From assembly GCF_002865645.1 (NCBI RefSeq), contig NW_020194558.1:310001-374000 (forward strand): a DNA stretch of 64,000 bases, in the 5' to 3' direction. The notes below the pieces were generated by a model. The model saw only the letters and a program-made list of their open reading frames with translations, had not been told where the DNA came from and did no database searches. This DNA comes from Hyaloscypha bicolor E (taxonomy: Eukaryota > Ascomycota > Leotiomycetes > Helotiales > Hyaloscyphaceae). Each line of letters begins with the position of its first letter. Position 1 is the first letter of the stretch. The translations under genes were made by a program, and so were the position numbers. Shown in pieces: positions 11,661-23,464 of the stretch.

Positions 11661-13616
11661 ATGCCAAGTTCAAATTCGGCGACGGGGCTTCGCAAGGAAG
11701 CAAAGAACATCAATCCAGATGAAATCAATCCTTTAACAGCAATGACTCAATTGCTATCAAATCCTTCCCCGTATCCGCCGGTTGGAGGCACGAGCACCTG
11801 GAAGATAGGATGGAAGACGCCAGTATACATTTGTACCTTTTATCTCACAGGTAAGACATCTTTAACCTCTGTGGAGCTTGACTCACCCTAATTCTTAGCT
11901 CTACTCCTCGCAATTGGACATTTTATCTTTGCATGGAGTTTAAATGGCCAAGCGGTACCAATCGACGGTTTTCTTCGACAGTCTTACGTGTCAGCAATTT
12001 CCATTGCTTTCGCCCTAAGTTTTCGATCTATGCTTAGCGCATCGTTGTCCATCTCCTTCATTCAACGTCTATGGTCCTTGTTTCGGTTAAAAGCAATGAA
12101 GGTTTCCACGATCGACTCATTGCTCTCCCTCCTCCAATCACCTCTCAAACTACTACACTTTGAAGTTTTATGGAATGCAAGATTTGAATGGGGATTTGCT
12201 ATATTCTGCTTTTGCATCCCAATTGCGACAGTATTCCCACCAGGAGCGCTTTCTGTCGTATTGAAGGAGCAGCGTCAACTAGAAACTAATAAGCAGGTTC
12301 CAACTTTCATCCCGACATCCAAACTCACCGACAACCTGGCCTTTCACAATGGATCTGGAATTCAATTGGTGTATGTGTTCAAATATTGTTTTTTCGAAGT
12401 CGCAACATCACTGACTGACATGGAACTAGCACTCCACGCCAAGAAGTTGTCCGTGTGGCATATAGATCAATAATGGCGGGTTCATACATAGCAGCGCTAT
12501 CTCCCTGTGGCCAGAACTGCACATACGGACTTACATTCCAAGGCCCAACTCTGCAATGCAGCAACGTAACTTACCAGAACCTTTCTCTTTCGGCCATCTA
12601 CGCCGACTATTCCGTCCAAGGAGGCGACTACCGAGCCGCCGGAACTCTCGTCCAGGAGAACTTCGATTTCGAGATCCACTATTATGAGGAGGTTGATCTG
12701 CAACACGAATTCGATCCAGAGAAATACATAAGCTGCTTCCTGAGAAGAGCGGATTACTTTGTCAATGTCACATATACGTCTGGTACTCCGATCCTCGACT
12801 TCCAAGTCAACAATTCGCAACCCATCAACTCTACGACTCTTCTCGTACCCGGAACACCCCGCAACTATACCAACCCTCAGCCCGCCCTGCCTGATGATAA
12901 GGATTCAGCTGCCATCGAGAATCTCAATATATGGGCTATCTATCAGTCAATGGTGCAAGCCATGAGTGGAGACGTTGGGAGATATAGTTCGTACTCTCCT
13001 ATGCACCCCGCTATTATATCCCCGGGCATGTCTAACTAATGGGACGTATCTAGGTGAATACGACCAAGAGGTCAACGACACCATCGTCCTTGAATCCTCA
13101 CTTGTCCAATACCTCGATGACGGCGGTCTAGCCGGAGTGAGATTCGACATCACTGAAGACAGCCTCAATTCCATGCTCCACAATATCACTCTCTCGACCT
13201 TCAGCCTCCGGCTGTGGGATACATCCACAGACGTTGTAACCAGAAACTACGTAAACACATACAGCTTTGCCGGCGAACAACGTTACAACATGGTCGTACC
13301 ATACGCAGTGTGCTTACTTCTCGCCTTGGCCTTTGTGAGTATTGGACTGGCCTCACTGTACGAAAATAGCGTTGGGGCTTCGAACGGATTCTTGCAGACA
13401 ATACAAACTACGAGGGGAAGTATTGCGTTGGATATCGCCGCGAGGGGCAGCTCACTTGGTGGACCGGATAACATCCCCATGGTGTTGGAGGACTTGGAAT
13501 TGATGTTTGGGGAGTTAAAGGAGCCGTATGGGAAGGAAGGGGCTGTTAGGCGTGCGGGTTGGGGCACGAGAGATGAAGTTAGACCTTTAGTTAAGGGAGA
13601 ATATTATGATGGATAG
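11661..13616 (+). CDS. Multi-exon integral membrane protein, fungal family of unknown function
   Basis: Four exons join in frame to a predicted 593-residue protein: 11,661-11,850, 11,899-12,370, 12,430-12,986 and 13,054-13,616. Introns begin GTAAGA, GTATGT and GTTCGT; the third donor is the least certain. Hydrophobic segments follow the first junction (LLLAIGHFIFAW), around AISIAFALSFRSML and FAIFCFCIPIATVFPPGA, and near the C-terminus (MVVPYAVCLLLALAFVSIGL). The middle half is probably extracellular, with several N-glycosylation sites and the Cys pair in SPCGQNCTY. After splicing, the second junction restores TPRQEVVRVAYRSIMAGSY. The layout resembles large fungal families of predicted plasma-membrane proteins with no assigned role. 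No stops or frameshifts remain, so the gene looks intact. Function unknown. Confidence 0.8.
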
Positions 13617-14092
13617 AGTAGAGATAAAGTCATACACCGAATTGCAATGCCATTTCTTCTCTCTTAACGCGCTCAACATGCGGCTAGATCGTCTTCCGCA
13701 GCAACAATGCGAGATTTGTGCCTTTCTTCCTCTTAATCCCATCTATGTTTCCAGCTTTTACAGGCCTTAAACCTTACATCCTCTTTACTTACGTCGGAAC
13801 CTTCGTAAGGCTGAAGTGGATATCTCTTTGTGGAGCCGAGGATGCCAACCAAGTCTTCCGAAGCATGGGCATGATTAAGTGAATGTGGTCTTTAAGTGTC
13901 GCTTGAAGCGCCTGATGAATACGCCCAAGCACAAGCTGGGCATTCGGGCGCGCCAAGTTACCTTAGAGATGCAGCGAAAGTTTACCAACCTTCCAAGCAT
14001 CAGGAGAAATATTAACCCGAACTGGTCCAGCACAATCCTGCAAATCCATGCTCATATTCGCGCCTGGAATCTATTTTGATCTATGCGTTAGT
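13617..14092. other. Intergenic, no gene seen
   Basis: Ordinary composition. The 66-codon open frame at 13,879-14,079 has no recognisable motif and is not called. Confidence 0.4.
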
Positions 14093-14740
14093 ACCATCTA
14101 TTCACTTGCCGATATCAGCTAAAACTCACCTTATATACAACAGAAAACGGTTCCCAATTGGATTAGTATACGGTGCATACTCAATAATGCCCATAACCTG
14201 ATCTGCCGTCTCATTGCCATACAGGAACTTTATAAATGCATAAGTCATGTCCATCCCTATTCCATTTTCATCAACACCTTTACTCCCACTCACCAATCAC
14301 AGTTTTTCACAAACGGAAAGAAAGAGAACGGGGGTGGGGGGGACAAACCAGCAGAAACCCCTAAACTGGTCCACACATTCCCATCCTGTGTCCAACGTGC
14401 GCTCGGAACCCAAGTTATATTCGTACCCTGAGTAATAACATATGGCCAAGTGGATTTATTCGTAGTTGTGCGCTTGCCATTTAGCACCCCTGAGCCCGCT
14501 AGAACTCTTGCACCCGTGCAGACGCTCACGCGATACTATAGCTCGTGATAACGACTTTTAACAAACTGTTCGAGGGTAGTATTATTCGCTGTCGCGTGAA
14601 TATCTAGCCCCACGCGTCTTAAAACGAGGAGAATATCGAGTTTAAGAGCAGTGCAATATGCGTGTGTTGCCGTTATTAATAGTGGCAATATATGGTTGTG
14701 AACTACTAGTAGCGAGTAGGGCGCCATAATAGGTTGCGTG
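14093..14740 (-). pseudogene. DJ-1/PfpI-family protein, inactivated
   Basis: The minus strand reads LDILLVLRRVGLDIHATANN..., then a TAG stop at 14,536-14,538, then in the same frame SVCTGARVLAGSGVLNGKR..., then WTQDGNVWTSLGVSAG. After an intron-like gap it continues GMDMTYAFIKFLYGNETADQ to about 14,126. In the DJ-1/PfpI (class I glutamine-amidotransferase-like) superfamily, the Cys of 'VCTGA' is the nucleophile, and 'NVWTS.GVSAG' and 'D' followed by a helix come next, so the order fits. The N-terminal strand with the family's opening 'vgvlL.p.f...D' is not readable upstream of 14,730. One nonsense codon plus the lost N-terminus mark it as a pseudogene. An apparently functional relative begins at 63,841. 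Confidence 0.75.
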
Positions 14741-16670
14741 GTGACTGGGCTGACGGAATTGGAGATTAGGACGAGGGTTATGTTATAGAAGTAGGATAAA
14801 TTTTGATCATTGTGTTAGTGGAGTTTGGATATGTTTGGTACTTAAATAGGGGTGGCGCATATATTTATGAGGATTTCGTAGAGGCCTATTACTTCGAGTG
14901 GCTCCTAACCTTCGTAAAGCAACTTTAAAAGATATACGTTAGTATTTGGGTGAACGAATCAAGTTTAATGTTGGAAATTTACAATCCCTATTGTAAAAGA
15001 CTTCCCGAGTCCGGGATACTTCGATGTTTGTGCTACATTTCCAAAGGAAAGCACCAGGAAAAGGCCTAGAGCCTAAATACTGAGGTCGACATTAACATAT
15101 TGTAAGAACTAGAAATTTAGAATTTCCTATGGATGTAGAGTTCCAAAGACGGGTGTTTAAGTACTACACAAGCGATGGCCTGCAGGGTGTCTTGAGTCAG
15201 AATTTTGGGAGCCTTGTGAGTCGTATACCCGCATTCACTATACTACTTGCCTTGAGCTGAGTCATCGCAAGAAGAAAGCCAATTTGATGGTGCTACTGTC
15301 GAGGTTCGGAAGGACAGCATGACTAGCAAATCCGTTAACGCATCTCAGGCTAAAAGGGTTTGCAAAATGTCTCTCACGTAAGATTCCTCGATTTGACTAA
15401 GGGCATTATTAAATTCAAGTAGGTGCTCAAAAAGTGGATAGTCAGTTGCTGCGCATGTGCTTATCTAACCGTTTAGACCTTAGTTAGCATTCTCGCTTGG
15501 TAAGGGGGTAAAAGGGGCTGGAAGCGAAGTTGAAGCTGGCTCAGCAAGGACCAGTGGCACGTGATAGCAAAGATAAGGTATCTCGATGACGATGAACCCC
15601 ATTCTTCTTCGTCTCCCACTGTTCATCGACCTCTCGCCAGGAGCGCATCAATTACAGTGTTACCAAGCTTCTTAGGATGTTGCTTTGATAGTCGTTCAGA
15701 ATTGGGTCGCTTCGAGGTTGATGTTTGAAAGCAGCAAGCCACGACCCAACGACCGAGACAACATCCCACTGCGATTCGCCCTCTTCAGCCTCTCATTGAT
15801 TACGCTCAAAAACAATGCCTTCTTGGTGTTAATATGGCAATCTCAGATATAGAGAAAGATATTCGACAACCGCTACTATTCCCAGATCCCGCACAAAACC
15901 AGGCTTGGCAAAAATTCCTTAATTTCCGGTAGCGATAGGTATCGATGCCAGAATCGTAAGGTATTCATCCAGTTAGATTTAGCTAGGTTGGGTATTCTCC
16001 ATTAAACCCCATAGATAATCTCCCTTTCTATCTTTGCCCAAGTCTGTATCTTCGACATCCAAAATTATAAGATTTATGTAAGTATACATATCATTGGTAC
16101 GTAGAGCCTCTATCCCATGGAAAGAACAACTTATGGCCTGATAAGTCTTTAAGGTCCATTTTTGGAATTTACCGTAGTATAAGCAAACTTGTGTCCTGGT
16201 CCTAATGACTATTAGTCTTCTTACTATCCATAACCCCATTAACATAACAGATAAAAAAGGGTATATAACGGGGTAGACTTATATGGCCATTTAACTTCCT
16301 GTGCTCGCTTTTCCTCGTAATTATTGGGGCTTTATATCTTGCGATGACCCGGATCTCGATTGATGTAAACTGTATTGTAACCCCGAGCGGAATAGCAAGG
16401 CCCTCGCCCGGCAGATCCTCGGGTCCGCTAAGGCTCTTGCTCCGATGTGATGATCCCAAAATTATGAGCGCTATTTTGAAGCAGAAAAATACCTCATCGC
16501 AAAGCCATAAATAAGTTCGATCGCGGCCAAACTCTTAACCCCGATAGTGCTTTACAGAAAGGAATCAACGCTTATATAATAGAGCTATCCACTCCACCAC
16601 TGCGTTATTGACGAATCCAGAGCGACGCTAATAGGCACTGTAAAATTCGACTTCAAACGGCGGGTTCATC
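14741..16670. other. About 1.9 kb without a recognisable gene
   Basis: Moderately AT-biased DNA. Open frames at 15,979-16,459 on the minus strand are short, overlap each other and lack motifs. No RNA gene recognised. Confidence 0.4.
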
Positions 16671-17556
16671 ATGTCGAACACCACTATTGTCGCAGGCTTT
16701 TACAACAGAAACGCGGAAATAGAAAATAATCGCCTGGTTGACGGGAAGCTCGAGTTTGCGGTTACTATGAGGACGATTCTAGACGCACTGCCGAAAGGCA
16801 ACTTTCTTCGAATTGCGGACATAGGTGGAGGCACGGGGCGGTACGGTCGGTAAAACCAACTACAAGCCAGCCCTTGATAGCCTCGTCATCCAAACACTGA
16901 TTTTTATTGCCAGCCATGGAGTTGGCCAAATTGGGTCACAAAGTGACCTTGAGTGATATCTCTCAAGGCGAACTCGAGCTCGCGGCAGAAAACGCAAAAG
17001 CCGCAAACTAAGCTTTGAAGCAATTATCTGCGCTGATGCATCAAAGTTGCGAGAGTCAGTCTTCTCACAAGATGACAAATTTGACGTAGTGTTGCTACTC
17101 GGACCGCTTTATCACCTCCTGGGGCGCGAGGAGCGTATTGCTGCGCTCTCTGCTTGCGCTGCTCTGACGAAACCGAATGGGATGGTCTTCGCCTCGTTCA
17201 TTACAAGGTTCGGCCACTTGAGAGATGTGGCGCGGCGGGATCCCGGGCGGCTTGCTCGCGAAACTGAGTTTTATAATGAGTATTTGGAGAATGGGAAATA
17301 TGATAGGAGAAAAGACTGCTTCTCACATCATACACATCCGACAGAAATACGGGACCTCTTGCGAGGAATCCTTGAGTTAAGTGTTGAGAGACTTGTGGCG
17401 TGTGAGAGCTTTCTTGGGTTTGCGTCCGCGACTGGCTTAAACTGTCTGGGTGAGGATGGGTTTCAAGCTTGGGTGGAGGTCGCATTGCCGTTTGCTAGTG
17501 ATCCTTGTGCCCTTGGGGCTTCGGAGCATATTCTCGCTGTTGCTCGACGGGTTTAA
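16671..17556 (+). pseudogene. Class I SAM-dependent methyltransferase with a one-base frameshift
   Basis: Exon 1 (16,671-16,845) and exon 2 (from 16,914) join across a 68-nt intron to give IADIGGGTGRY|AMELAKLGHKVTLSDIS. That is the SAM-binding motif I (GxGxG-like) followed by the acidic end of strand 2 (D in LSDIS). Further motifs are ICADASKL and KFDVVLLLGPLYHLL. Between AENAKAAN (ending 17,008) and SFEAIICADASKL the frame slips by one base. The sequence 'aac-taagcttt' looks like 'aac gta agc ttt' minus one G. Apart from this the roughly 270-residue protein is complete to its stop at 17,556. The small compact domain and few introns resemble bacterial UbiE/SmtA-like enzymes; substrate unknown. 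The slip could be a real mutation or an assembly error. Confidence 0.75.
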
Positions 17557-17830
17557 CTATATTGTGTTGGGAGACATGCAGATGTCCTTTCGACTAACAT
17601 GAAGATGTGAGAGCACTCGAGAAATGAGAGTTTATAAATATCCAAATTAGTACTCCATTGAGATTACTCTCGACTCGATTCAAAAATAGGTCGTCGTAAA
17701 ACACACATGTTTGGGATATTACCCAACGCGGATAAAACAATGCAAGTCCAAGAAGGTTGCTCCAAGAAGGTTGTAAGATTACATGAACCGTTGCAGCAAG
17801 CTAACGAGTCAAAACCTCTGAGTCAATAGA

Positions 17831-18290
17831 TCATAACAAATAATGCACAGGTGGAGCTACTGTACCACCAGGAAGAACCTTAGCTTGAATAACGACCCAT
17901 TCTTGCAAGAACTGGACACTATCATATCGCCGATCGCCATCAAATGCAGCCCCGCAAGACGTAAAACATTAACACCATCTGATTTAGGGAGTCTTTCCGT
18001 CTAACCTGCACTTTATTCGCGATAAAGAACGACTTACTATTCAAATTGAAACCTGGTGCATCGGTGATCTGGAACCTATTTTAGATTCCGTGGTACGTGG
18101 CCTCACAATCCTCGAGAGCGAGTTTCTACTCTTCTTAATTGAGTCCCGAGATTATACTCGACCTCAGACCCCACTGTCCACACATGACCATCTTGCACGA
18201 GAAATGCCACTGAATGATAACCCTCGGTTTCATTCCCCTGGCCGCGATGGTCTAAAAGACAAGTTTTCCCGCAAGTAGAGGTGTGTAAAA
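17831..18290 (-). pseudogene. Decayed small protein of unknown family
   Basis: The minus strand from about 18,280 gives CGKTCLLDHRGQGNETEGYH and VAFLVQDGHVWTVGSEVEYN in one frame. Then ITDAPGFNLNSKSFFIANKV follows in a second frame, and QFLQEWVVIQAKVLPGGT plus VAPPVHYLL with a TGA at 17,831 in a third. The composition is coding-like, but a TAG and frame changes interrupt it. I do not recognise the family. Unrecognised introns could explain some of the breaks. Confidence 0.35.
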
Positions 18291-18757
18291 TTATCCGGGT
18301 TTGACCTAGTTCGTTTCATTATACGTGGTTCTGAGACTTAACCTCGGGGGATCAAAAGACACACTTGAGGGGGAGCTAAGAGGGATCTGCAATGCAAGGA
18401 AAGAGTGAAAATCCCTGAGCGCCCTTCAGAAAAGACAAAGTAAAACGTCCGAAGTTTTGTCTTGGTTCACAGCAAAAATTCATTCTCACATGCAGTGGTC
18501 TTCTGTGTGGAAGCCCACCCTCCCTTCTTGAAGTGATCCATAGTTATGCAATTACGGCAGGAGTGGGTGTCATGACAATGTCCATATTATGCTAAACACC
18601 AGCTGATGGATTAGGTAGTTGTATTTGGGAGTGAAGGTTTGACGGAGGATTTCCTTGGCGAAAGGTTGTTGTGACTTGTCTCCCTGTGAGCTCTGCCTTT
18701 ATCCCCTATGCGGAATCAACTCTGTACCTCCAAGAAACTTCTCTAATCTCGGCAACT

Positions 18758-19269
18758 TTATTGTTTCCTCTTTTCCATTCGATGCATTCTCTCCACCTCC
18801 AAAGAAGCAGTTGTAAAGAAAGTCATCATCAGCCTTGCCACCTGCATTTCATGACTCCAATCCTCTGTCACCTTCTTCCCCTTCCCCTCCGAGCCCTCGC
18901 CGCCTCCCATCCTCTCCTCAAGCTGATCCACCAGTTCCAAATAGAATTCTCCGGCCTTCGTTACGCATTTTGCAACATCCCTCAACTTCATCCCTTTATG
19001 TAAAGCTCGCTCTGCAATCATCCGTCCTACTTCTTTACCGTTCTCGGTTGCAGTTCTTGAATTGCGTATTTCACCAAGCCAGGCGGCAAAGATTTCGGCC
19101 ATACAATATTCGTCGGAGAAGGATGTGGATTCGTGTGGAGGTGCGACCGAGGGGTCGATGAAGCCCTGCAATAATGAGCGTGCTGTAGATAGAGGAAAGG
19201 AGAAAGGGATCTTACCAGCTTGTACATAATCGCAAGCCATTCGTCAACGTCGTGGACCCGTTTGGGCAT
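18758..19269 (-). CDS. Small hypothetical protein, two exons
   Basis: The ATG at 19,269 begins an 18-codon exon (MPKRVHDVDEWLAIMYKL) ending at 19,216 before a GTAAGA donor. The acceptor is TTGCAG and exon 2 starts at 19,165 (GFIDPSVAPP...), running to the stop at 18,758. The junction is phase 0 and the product is 153 residues. It looks mostly alpha-helical and charged, with a Gly/Glu/Lys-rich linker (MGGGEGSEGKGKKV) near residue 110 and no signal peptide or membrane span. No family recognised. The next gene downstream on the same strand is also unrecognised and two-exon. Confidence 0.6.
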
Positions 19270-19552
19270 TATGATTCTGTATTTGCTGTATTTGCAATAA
19301 GCGTGGCTGAAGAAAATATAAAGGAATTTTGAAGAGCAAGATGGGACGTGATATCAGACGCAAAAATTGAAAAGGTGAATTCACTGTATTCACATATTAA
19401 AAGCGAAAGAAAACGGGTCTCGATGCGTGTTCATTTTATTCATGAAAGAGAACAAGAGTATTTCTCAAGCAAGGGCAAGAGAGGTAGGAAGTGATCTTAC
19501 TACCTGGTATCGGAATATCGAAGGACCGTTGTACCGTCTCCGAGCTCAACAT

Positions 19553-20484
19553 TCAAGGAGTACCATCGAGATCGAATTCAACCTCCCCCAGATCGCCTCC
19601 CTCGTATGGCTTGAAGGTGAACTCGTCGGTCACTTGAACCTCCATATTGAAGTCAAATCCACCACGCGCGCCACCACCAGAGCCAAACACAATACCCCCA
19701 CGATTCTCGATCGCCTTCGTTGCCTCAATCTCTGCCAGAAGCTTCGCGGCCTGCTTTTCCTCCTCGCGCTTTGCTTGCTCCTTTCGTGAGATCTGGACGA
19801 TGCCGTCCTTGGCAGAGCATGCAAAGCGGCGCTGCATAGCCTGCATATGATACCATGAAATAGGGCCATACTCGGCATACTCGTCCATGTCCTTTGCCGT
19901 CATGTCTCTCAAGTTCTTTTCTGCCTGAAGGTCGAGATTGTTGAAATAGTCGTAGAGAGGTCTGAGGAGGCGTTCCTGTTTGGTGATGATGCAACGAAGG
20001 GCGAGGTTGCTACCGGCTTTCTCTCCTATTGCTTCGGCGGACTCCATGTGAGGATCTTGGGCGATGCTGTAAACCGAGTTCCATTTTGTGAGAACGGCAA
20101 GCATGGCGCCTTGGGATCTATTAAAATCTCCGGAGATAAGACCTTTCTGTTGTGGTTTGTTAGCGCGATCTGTGGGAAAAGGGGGGAAGAGACGCGTACA
20201 AAAATCTTGAAGTGGTGCAGGAACTCAATGACGTCTTGGAGGGCGATAGGAAGGTTCGGGCGAGGAACGACGACTTGCTTGCCCGAAGACATCGTTGCGA
20301 GGAGAGGCTTCGGGGATGGAGGTGGTGGTTCATCTGGGATGAGGAAACCGGGTTCGCTCTCATCATCGCTTGTGTTGCTTGTGCTGCTCGAGCTGCTCGA
20401 GCTGCTTACAGCTTCGCGGACTCGCTTCCTAGGAGGAGCTCCTCGATACATGATGCGTTCGAGTTCGTCCTCGGCGCGTTCCAT
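19553..20484 (-). CDS. Hypothetical protein with Ser-rich and Pro-rich N-terminus, two exons
   Basis: Exon 1 is 20,484-20,200 (95 codons) and exon 2 is 20,146-19,553. They are separated by a 53-nt intron (GTACGC...ACAACAG) in phase 0; the predicted product is 292 residues. Residues 1-20 are charged (MERAEDELERIMYRGAPPRK). Residues about 27-42 hold a Ser run, then a Pro-rich segment (PDEPPPPSPKP). The main helical region contains WNSVYSIAQDPHMESAEAIG and LLRPLYDYFNNLDLQAEKNL, and a Lys/Glu-rich coiled-coil-like stretch (REEEKQAAKLLAEIEA) precedes a Gly-rich, acidic C-terminus. There is no signal peptide or membrane span. I do not recognise the family. Confidence 0.6.
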
Positions 20485-21602
20485 GGTGGATGCTTTGTCA
20501 GGATATCGAGTGCGAATTTGGTGTTTGAAAGATTTAGGAAATTGTTAAGCTTTCAAATCTAGCTCGCTGCGAGATGATGTCGCCTGCGGTGCACTGAGCG
20601 CAGAGCGCTGTCCGCTCTGAGCATGGAGTGAACTCTGGCAATGTAAGCCGAAAGGGTTGAATTCCTCACAGCTCTGGATAGAGCCAGATAGTTCGTTTCG
20701 GCTTGTTAAGAAGGCCGACGTGGTGCATCCTAATGCTTGATCGCCGTTATTCGACGATCAAAGACTCAGGAGAAGATATCGAGCAAAAAAAATCGGATAT
20801 TTGAAATAATCTAGACACTTCTTTATCGTTCTGTCAAATTAAGCTTGCTGCAGGAGATCTGTTTCCTTTTGAGGTTCACCTTGACAAACTCTTTGAAGTG
20901 GCTTTGCGTGAGTCTTTAGAAGTTGACGTAAGAGTCAGGTTTTCGACCCAACAGGACAAATGGGAGTCAGCAAGGAGTATATTTAGATCAGACTACAGAT
21001 TAGAGCAATGCTTCTTTTCGGACGGGAAAGTGTCCCTGTTCCTCATGCACATAGCCTGGGACATTGAAGTTGAGGCAGCGAAGGAGGTGATGACTTGACG
21101 AAGGGTGTGAAGACTGCACAATTAGGAGTTGAGCAGTGCCATAACACGCCTGTACCAGAGACACAGGATGTCCAGAGATAATGTGTTGAAGGTATTTCGG
21201 TAGGCTTGTCGTATCCAACAATAATGAACTAGGACGCTTTCCTTGTTTGAAGACAAAGGCTTGAATAGAGGTGGAAAGAAACAAAGATGATTGCATGCTG
21301 CATGTAGGAAAGAGACTCGATCACTGTATATGCTACAAGCTTCTGTGCTTTTGCTGCTGGGAAGCATGATCCAAGAGAAAGGAGCCAGGTACAAAATCTT
21401 CCACTGGGCCTCACAATGTTCCAAGGCCTGCAGTACAATGTTATCATTTATCCTCGAGTTTGAGAACAGGGTATGGTTAACCCTCGTAACATAGGCATTC
21501 CTGGAGAAGCAGCCCTCTCTAGGCAAAGACGACGCATGCACTTAATAGCTATAACTTGCTGACCTTGAGTGAAGCCCCCTTGGCAGGAACAACAAAATGT
21601 AT
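20485..21602. other. Intergenic, no supported gene
   Basis: A minus-strand open frame of 139 codons at 21,122-21,541 and its overlapping neighbours have no motif, no coding-like composition and no splice structure. I leave them uncalled. Confidence 0.4.
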
Positions 21603-23464
21603 TCAGTTGAGCTGGGTGATGTCAACCCCCAAATCCTTGAAGGACTCAACAGTGTCCAACATCCCCGCTGTCACTGGCTGCAGCAAGCTGTTCTACAGCC
21701 TCCGCAACTTATGTACCTCGCCAGCAGCACCATCTCCAGAAGTTGCATCGCCTCCACTATTGCCGATCATAGCCGCAAAATCTCTCTTTGCCTTATCCTC
21801 GACCTCCCGGTAGGCTCCCCAAATACGCATATCGTCCGCCAAGTCTTGTGTGCGGTCTCTAACACTCTTGAGAAGCGCATCTCTGGAACTTGCAAAGTAA
21901 CCCTTGTGGAAGAAGTCGTCGATTGGGTCATTGGCAAGAGAGTAAGCAACCATCTCTTTGACGGACTTGATGTAGATGTGAACGTCTTGATCTTGAGGGG
22001 TGTATTTCATTGCTGCTTGGAAACCAGGAGGTGAAGAAAATAAGAGAAGGGGAAAATTAACTTGCCTGGTACATATCGTTGAGGTCTACTTCTGCTACTT
22101 GAGTTGGAGCCGCTCCATCCCAGACATCCCTCTCGCCTTTGAAGAGGGATCTGATAAACCCACCTCGATATCGCACCTTTTGGAAACCCGAAAGCCCGCT
22201 TAATGCATTCATCACACTGTTTGACGACTGTCCGGCGCGCTGCTCGGGATTGGTGATAGTGGGACCATTCTCCGATACTTTGGCAAGCGGAATTCCCTTG
22301 TCTTGGTAGATTTCAAGGTAGTTGTGCGTGACCGAAGCTGTACAGGAGTTAGCAGGCATTCTCAACTGCAACAAGTTTCAAGACAACGAACCAGTTCTGC
22401 CACCACCTTATCTTCGATGTCAACCTGGAGACCTGTCAAAGAATTTTCTCTCTTGAGAGCAGCCAGGAAGGTCTAATAGGAGGCTTCGACGAAACCGGGA
22501 AGAATTGCAATGGTCCGTGCGAGATATGTCGAGACGCTCAGATCCTCTTCCAACCACTTGATATCCGGCTCTTTGGACTTTGCGAAGTTCGTAGTATCAG
22601 CAGCCCCCAGAAACATACCCGCCACAGCCTCTTGGGTAACCGATGAAAGCCAGCCCTCAAGCATGTTTTGTCTGCACATCTTGCCCATCTTGGCTACTTA
22701 CTCACCCGTTTGCAGTAATCTGAGACCATAGAACGCCTCTCTTCTCCAGGTCTCACTCCTTTCCTCGTCATCGAATTTGTTGATCACCGCTGTGCGTTCT
22801 ACTCGAGCCTGTCGAAATTCAAGTCAGTAAGGTCATCCCAGCAAATCCTCAACGCGACTTACCACAACCTGACCAGTCAGGAACTTTGCCTTGATCTTCT
22901 TCGCGGCCTCACCTACCGCCAACCCATGTATCCATTACTGAACTGTGAAGAAAAACCATCCGATGACATCGAGAAGAATTTCTTGCGCTAGCAAAGCGGT
23001 GCTCTCGGCTTTAACAATGTGACTTGCAAGGGTCTCACGCTTGTCGTTGTGTGCCACAATGTGAACGTCGCCTTCTAACTTGTCAAAATACTGTTCAAGT
23101 AATATCTCGTGCCTGGGCGTAAGCCCGACTTAGCCAGTTGCTCCTTGGTTCGTGATCGAACAGGACGGAATCCGAAGTAGCTAAAGGCGGCTCTTCGCGC
23201 TGATAACCAAAGAGTCTCGGGGCATCGAGCGGATCTCAGGATTTCATACGTGTATCAATTCGGTCAAGAGAGGAGGTCTTATCTCGCTGAATTGGTGGAC
23301 AACGGTCTTGTCTTTGTCACTAGGGTCTGGTAGGCTCTACCAGTCGTTAGCAGGTTGCAAGTTGGGGAAGCAACCACACTTGCCTCATCAAGGGCTGCCT
23401 GCATGTACACTCCGGTTCCAATCTGGAATGCCATGGCAGTTGTGATGGAATTGAACGTGCTCAT
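21603..23464 (-). pseudogene. Long fungal protein of unknown function, multiply broken
   Basis: The start is well defined (ATG 23,464; MSTFNSITTAMAFQIGTGVY). Coding-like pieces then follow in consistent order to the stop at 21,603-21,605: DKLEGDVHIVAHNDKRETLA, KAESTALLAQEILLDVIGW, DIKWLEEDLSVSTYLARTIA, ILPGFVEASY, VRYRGGFIRSLFKGERDVWD and IYIKSVKEMVAYSLANDPID. Breaks include a frameshift after the first 61 codons, another near 23,120, TAG codons at 22,473-22,475 and 21,693-21,695, and a TAA in the CKTGE-like region near 22,690; some gaps may be introns. The original protein would have been roughly 550-600 residues and soluble. I do not recognise the family, and several defects make it almost certainly non-functional. 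Confidence 0.65.

Noticed and set aside
21122..21541. 139-codon minus-strand open frame
   Set aside because: No motif, no coding-like composition, and overlapping frames on both strands; no splice partners.
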